Of a stretch of DNA of 64,000 bases, positions 62,402 to 64,000 are shown piece after piece. Both the position numbers and the translations under genes were made by a program. The stretch comes from Acetobacter suratthaniensis (lineage in GTDB: Bacteria; Pseudomonadota; Alphaproteobacteria; Acetobacterales; Acetobacteraceae). The first letter of the stretch is position 1, and each line of letters opens with the position of its first letter. A model generated the notes under the pieces. That model was not told where the DNA came from, did no database searches, and saw nothing but the letters and a program-made list of their open reading frames with translations. The stretch spans positions 94,346 through 158,345 of the forward strand of contig NZ_JAFVMG010000006.1 of the NCBI RefSeq assembly GCF_017377745.1, read 5' to 3'.

Positions 62402-62989
62402 TTACTGGCTAGGCAAAGCCGCCTGTTTTTTCAAAGCCGAGCGTAGCCACGAAGCCATGCTGACCTTACCCGTGTCAATCTGGTCAAGAATCATGCCAAT
62501 CGTCTGGGCCGAATAGGCATCTGGACGGGCATCGGCCGAAATAGGAAAGGACGGCCGGGCGATTTCCATGGTCAGGGCTGGGCCCGCATTATCTTCCGCT
62601 TCGCTCGAAGCGCTGGCATGGCTAAAGCCATCACGCTGAACATCTGCTGTGACAACCAGAGTCATTTTTTCGGGGTGTTGGCCAAAATACAGATATGCAT
62701 AGGTCGCCGCAGCGGAAAGAATGTCCTTCAGCGCCAGACGATAGCGGTTGCTTTCAGCACCCGACATTACCTGAATAGCCGCCGGATCGGCCTGAATGTT
62801 CAGAGAACCGGCCTGAACATTATCAGCCAAGACCAGACCATCATGCTCGTAACGACTGAGAAGCCCCTCTCCCGATTGATGCAGGTGAGGCTGTGAGAAA
62901 GCCGGGGCGGAAGCAACAGGACCCGCATGCGCGATACCAGTCGCACCAATAAGACAGGCCGTGCCAAACAAGGCTGCGAGTTTGCGCAT
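62402..62989 (-). CDS. Secreted protein of unknown function
   Basis: 195 aa from ATG 62989, with GGGAG ten bases upstream; the frame extends to 63082 but the signal peptide begins here (MRKLAALFGTACLIGATGIAHA, cleavage after AHA). The mature part is a soluble alpha/beta protein with YLYFGQHPEKMTLVVTADVQRDGF and a C-terminal helical region. I recognise no domain. It ends at a strong terminator. Confidence 0.75.
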   Translation of the reverse strand: MRKLAALFGTACLIGATGIAHAGPVASAPAFSQPHLHQSGEGLLSRYEHDGLVLADNVQAGSLNIQADPAAIQVMSGAESNRYRLALKDILSAAATYAYLYFGQHPEKMTLVVTADVQRDGFSHASASSEAEDNAGPALTMEIARPSFPISADARPDAYSAQTIGMILDQIDTGKVSMASWLRSALKKQAALPSQ

Positions 62990-63138
62990 GATGCGTTGCT
63001 CCCTTTCGAGTGTTACGGGTTTGTGACCTCTCGGGAGTGTGACAAAAAAAATGGGCATCTGCCATGCAAAAGATGCGCGCAAACCTGAAATAATAATTTA
63101 ATATTCAAAACGGGATCGAAACACTTGCGTGGGGCAGC

Positions 63139-63876
63139 TTAAATCCGGCGCGCTGCGATAAGAAACTCGCGGTTTCCCTCAGGTCCCGTGATCGGGCTGG
63201 CTTCAATACCCAGAACATGCCAGCCGGGCAGGGCGCTCCACCACTCGGCAATCATGCTGCATACGGCATCATGCACCGCCGGGTCACGCACCACTCCCTT
63301 GGCACCCACATGCTCTCGCCCCGCTTCAAACTGGGGTTTGATCAAGGCTACAGCCCATGCATCCGGTGCCGCCAGCGACAGGGCCGCCGGCAGTACAGTT
63401 CTCAAACCGATAAAACTGGCATCGCAAACAATAGCCTGCGGCTGCTCGGGAATAATAGACGGATCAAGATGTCGGGCATTGCATTTTTCCAGCACAACTA
63501 CCCGTGGGTCTGCCCGCAATTTCCATGCAAGCTGCCCATGCCCGACATCCACGGCGTAAACCATTTTGGCGCCGTGGGTGAGCAGAACATCGGTAAAACC
63601 ACCTGTCGAGGCGCCGACATCAAGCCCTATCAATCCTTCGGGAGAAAGACCGAAATGCGTTAGGGCATGATCAAGCTTGCAGCCTCCACGGGAAACCCAC
63701 GGATGCTCCTGCCCACGCACTTCCAGCGGCGTTTCTTCCGCTATCTGATCACCAGCCTTTGCAATCCGCTTTTCACCCGAAAACACAAGCCCTGCCATGA
63801 TCAGGGCCTGTGCTTTAGTGCGGCTTTCGACCAGCCCCCGGTCTACCAGAAGCTGATCAGCCCGACGCCGCGCCAT
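63139..63876 (-). CDS. tlyA: TlyA-family rRNA (cytidine-2'-O)-methyltransferase
   Basis: 245 aa: an N-terminal S4 RNA-binding domain (RADQLLVDRGLVESRTKAQALIMAGLV) then a FtsJ-like methyltransferase domain (GLDVGASTGGFTDVLLTHGAKMVYAVDVGHGQLAWKLRADPRV, CDASFIGLRTVLPA, LIKPQFEAGREHVGAKGVVRDPAVH). The KDKE-type catalytic Lys of FtsJ enzymes is in LIKPQFE. It probably methylates 16S/23S rRNA 2'-OH groups; older annotations call it hemolysin. It follows dxs by 3 bp. Confidence 0.93.
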   Translation of the reverse strand: MARRRADQLLVDRGLVESRTKAQALIMAGLVFSGEKRIAKAGDQIAEETPLEVRGQEHPWVSRGGCKLDHALTHFGLSPEGLIGLDVGASTGGFTDVLLTHGAKMVYAVDVGHGQLAWKLRADPRVVVLEKCNARHLDPSIIPEQPQAIVCDASFIGLRTVLPAALSLAAPDAWAVALIKPQFEAGREHVGAKGVVRDPAVHDAVCSMIAEWWSALPGWHVLGIEASPITGPEGNREFLIAARRI

Positions 63877-63879
63877 GCT

Positions 63880-64000
63880 TCAGGCCGTCTGTTCGGTCAT
63901 GCTGACGCCGAGCGCTGAGAGAGCGGTTGCGACGATATGGGGCGCATCGAGTCCGGCCTCGGCATACTGGGCCTGCTGGCTGTTATGGTCGATAAAGCGA
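63880..64000 (-). CDS. dxs: 1-deoxy-D-xylulose-5-phosphate synthase, C-terminal end (partial)
   Basis: The last 39 codons plus stop are in the window; the gene continues beyond base 64000. The translated minus strand RFIDHNSQQAQYAEAGLD...MTEQTA fits the C-terminal tail of alphaproteobacterial DXS proteins (FIDH, QYAEAGLDA), and dxs-tlyA is a common gene pair. DXS makes deoxyxylulose phosphate from pyruvate and glyceraldehyde phosphate for isoprenoids, thiamine and pyridoxal. Confidence 0.75.
   Translation of the reverse strand, partial: RFIDHNSQQAQYAEAGLDAPHIVATALSALGVSMTEQTA

Overview
The window reads as the chromosome of an alphaproteobacterium of the acetic acid bacteria type (Acetobacteraceae; genus not determined). 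The grounds are moderately high GC, dense coding, an aerobic (CobG-type) cobalamin pathway, a Nudix-like NAD regulator beside nadA-nadC as in Alphaproteobacteria, and housekeeping genes (guaB, argG, trpS, rlmN, tlyA, dxs) in alphaproteobacterial style. I see no insertion sequence, prophage, CRISPR array or rRNA. Apart from the two cut end genes, genes look intact; one oxidoreductase may be C-terminally shortened.

Layout. 1-4.1 kb: tail of an rRNA methyltransferase gene, then the minus-strand NAD operon nadA-nadC-nadQ and an exported ABM-domain protein. 4.2-10.8 kb: cydD-cydC-cydA-cydB-cydX plus a 32-codon membrane ORF, encoding a long-Q-loop cytochrome bd oxidase, its assembly exporter and small subunits. 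11-15.7 kb: a divergent locus of alpha-E protein and circularly permuted ATP-grasp (minus strand) against transglutaminase and zinc metallopeptidase (plus strand), a widespread predicted peptide-ligation/processing system. 15.7-24.1 kb: an orphan pair of oligopeptide-type ABC permeases, an aminotransferase, guaB, an RsmB-type methyltransferase, a leaderless YkuD protein, an orphan response regulator and a small unknown.

24.2-41 kb: a cobalamin island. A B12 riboswitch (37631-37838, minus strand) heads a long minus-strand operon (DUF1636 protein, cobW, cobN, cobG, cobH, cobI, cobJ, cobL, cobE, cobM, cobB, cobF). cobK lies on the opposite strand inside it and overlaps both neighbours. cobO-cobQ diverge from the riboswitch promoter and cobD converges on cobQ. 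Together they cover most steps from precorrin-2 to adenosylcobinamide phosphate; cobA, cobS/T of the cobaltochelatase, and the nucleotide-loop genes are not here.

41-47.4 kb: tRNA-Val(CAC), a small lipoprotein, a periplasmic cupin, a Tat-type NADP-binding protein, two membrane transporters and a MocR (GntR-aminotransferase) regulator.

47.7-56.4 kb is the most interesting part: a complete Nit1C-type cluster (MSMEG_0572 family protein, nitrilase, radical SAM enzyme, GNAT, AIR-synthase-like enzyme, glycosyltransferase, MSMEG_0570 family protein, flavin monooxygenase), extended by a PrpE-like acyl-CoA synthetase. In Pseudomonas fluorescens NCIMB 11764 Nit1C has been linked to growth on cyanide; I cannot name its product with confidence. 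A TTGTATG motif is shared between the leader of the upstream MocR gene and the nit leader, which makes that regulator a testable candidate.

56.5-64 kb: a DksA-like zinc finger protein, an NfsB-type nitroreductase, trpS, a cytochrome c lipoprotein, an FKBP-type lipoprotein, argG, rlmN, a secreted unknown, tlyA and the end of dxs.
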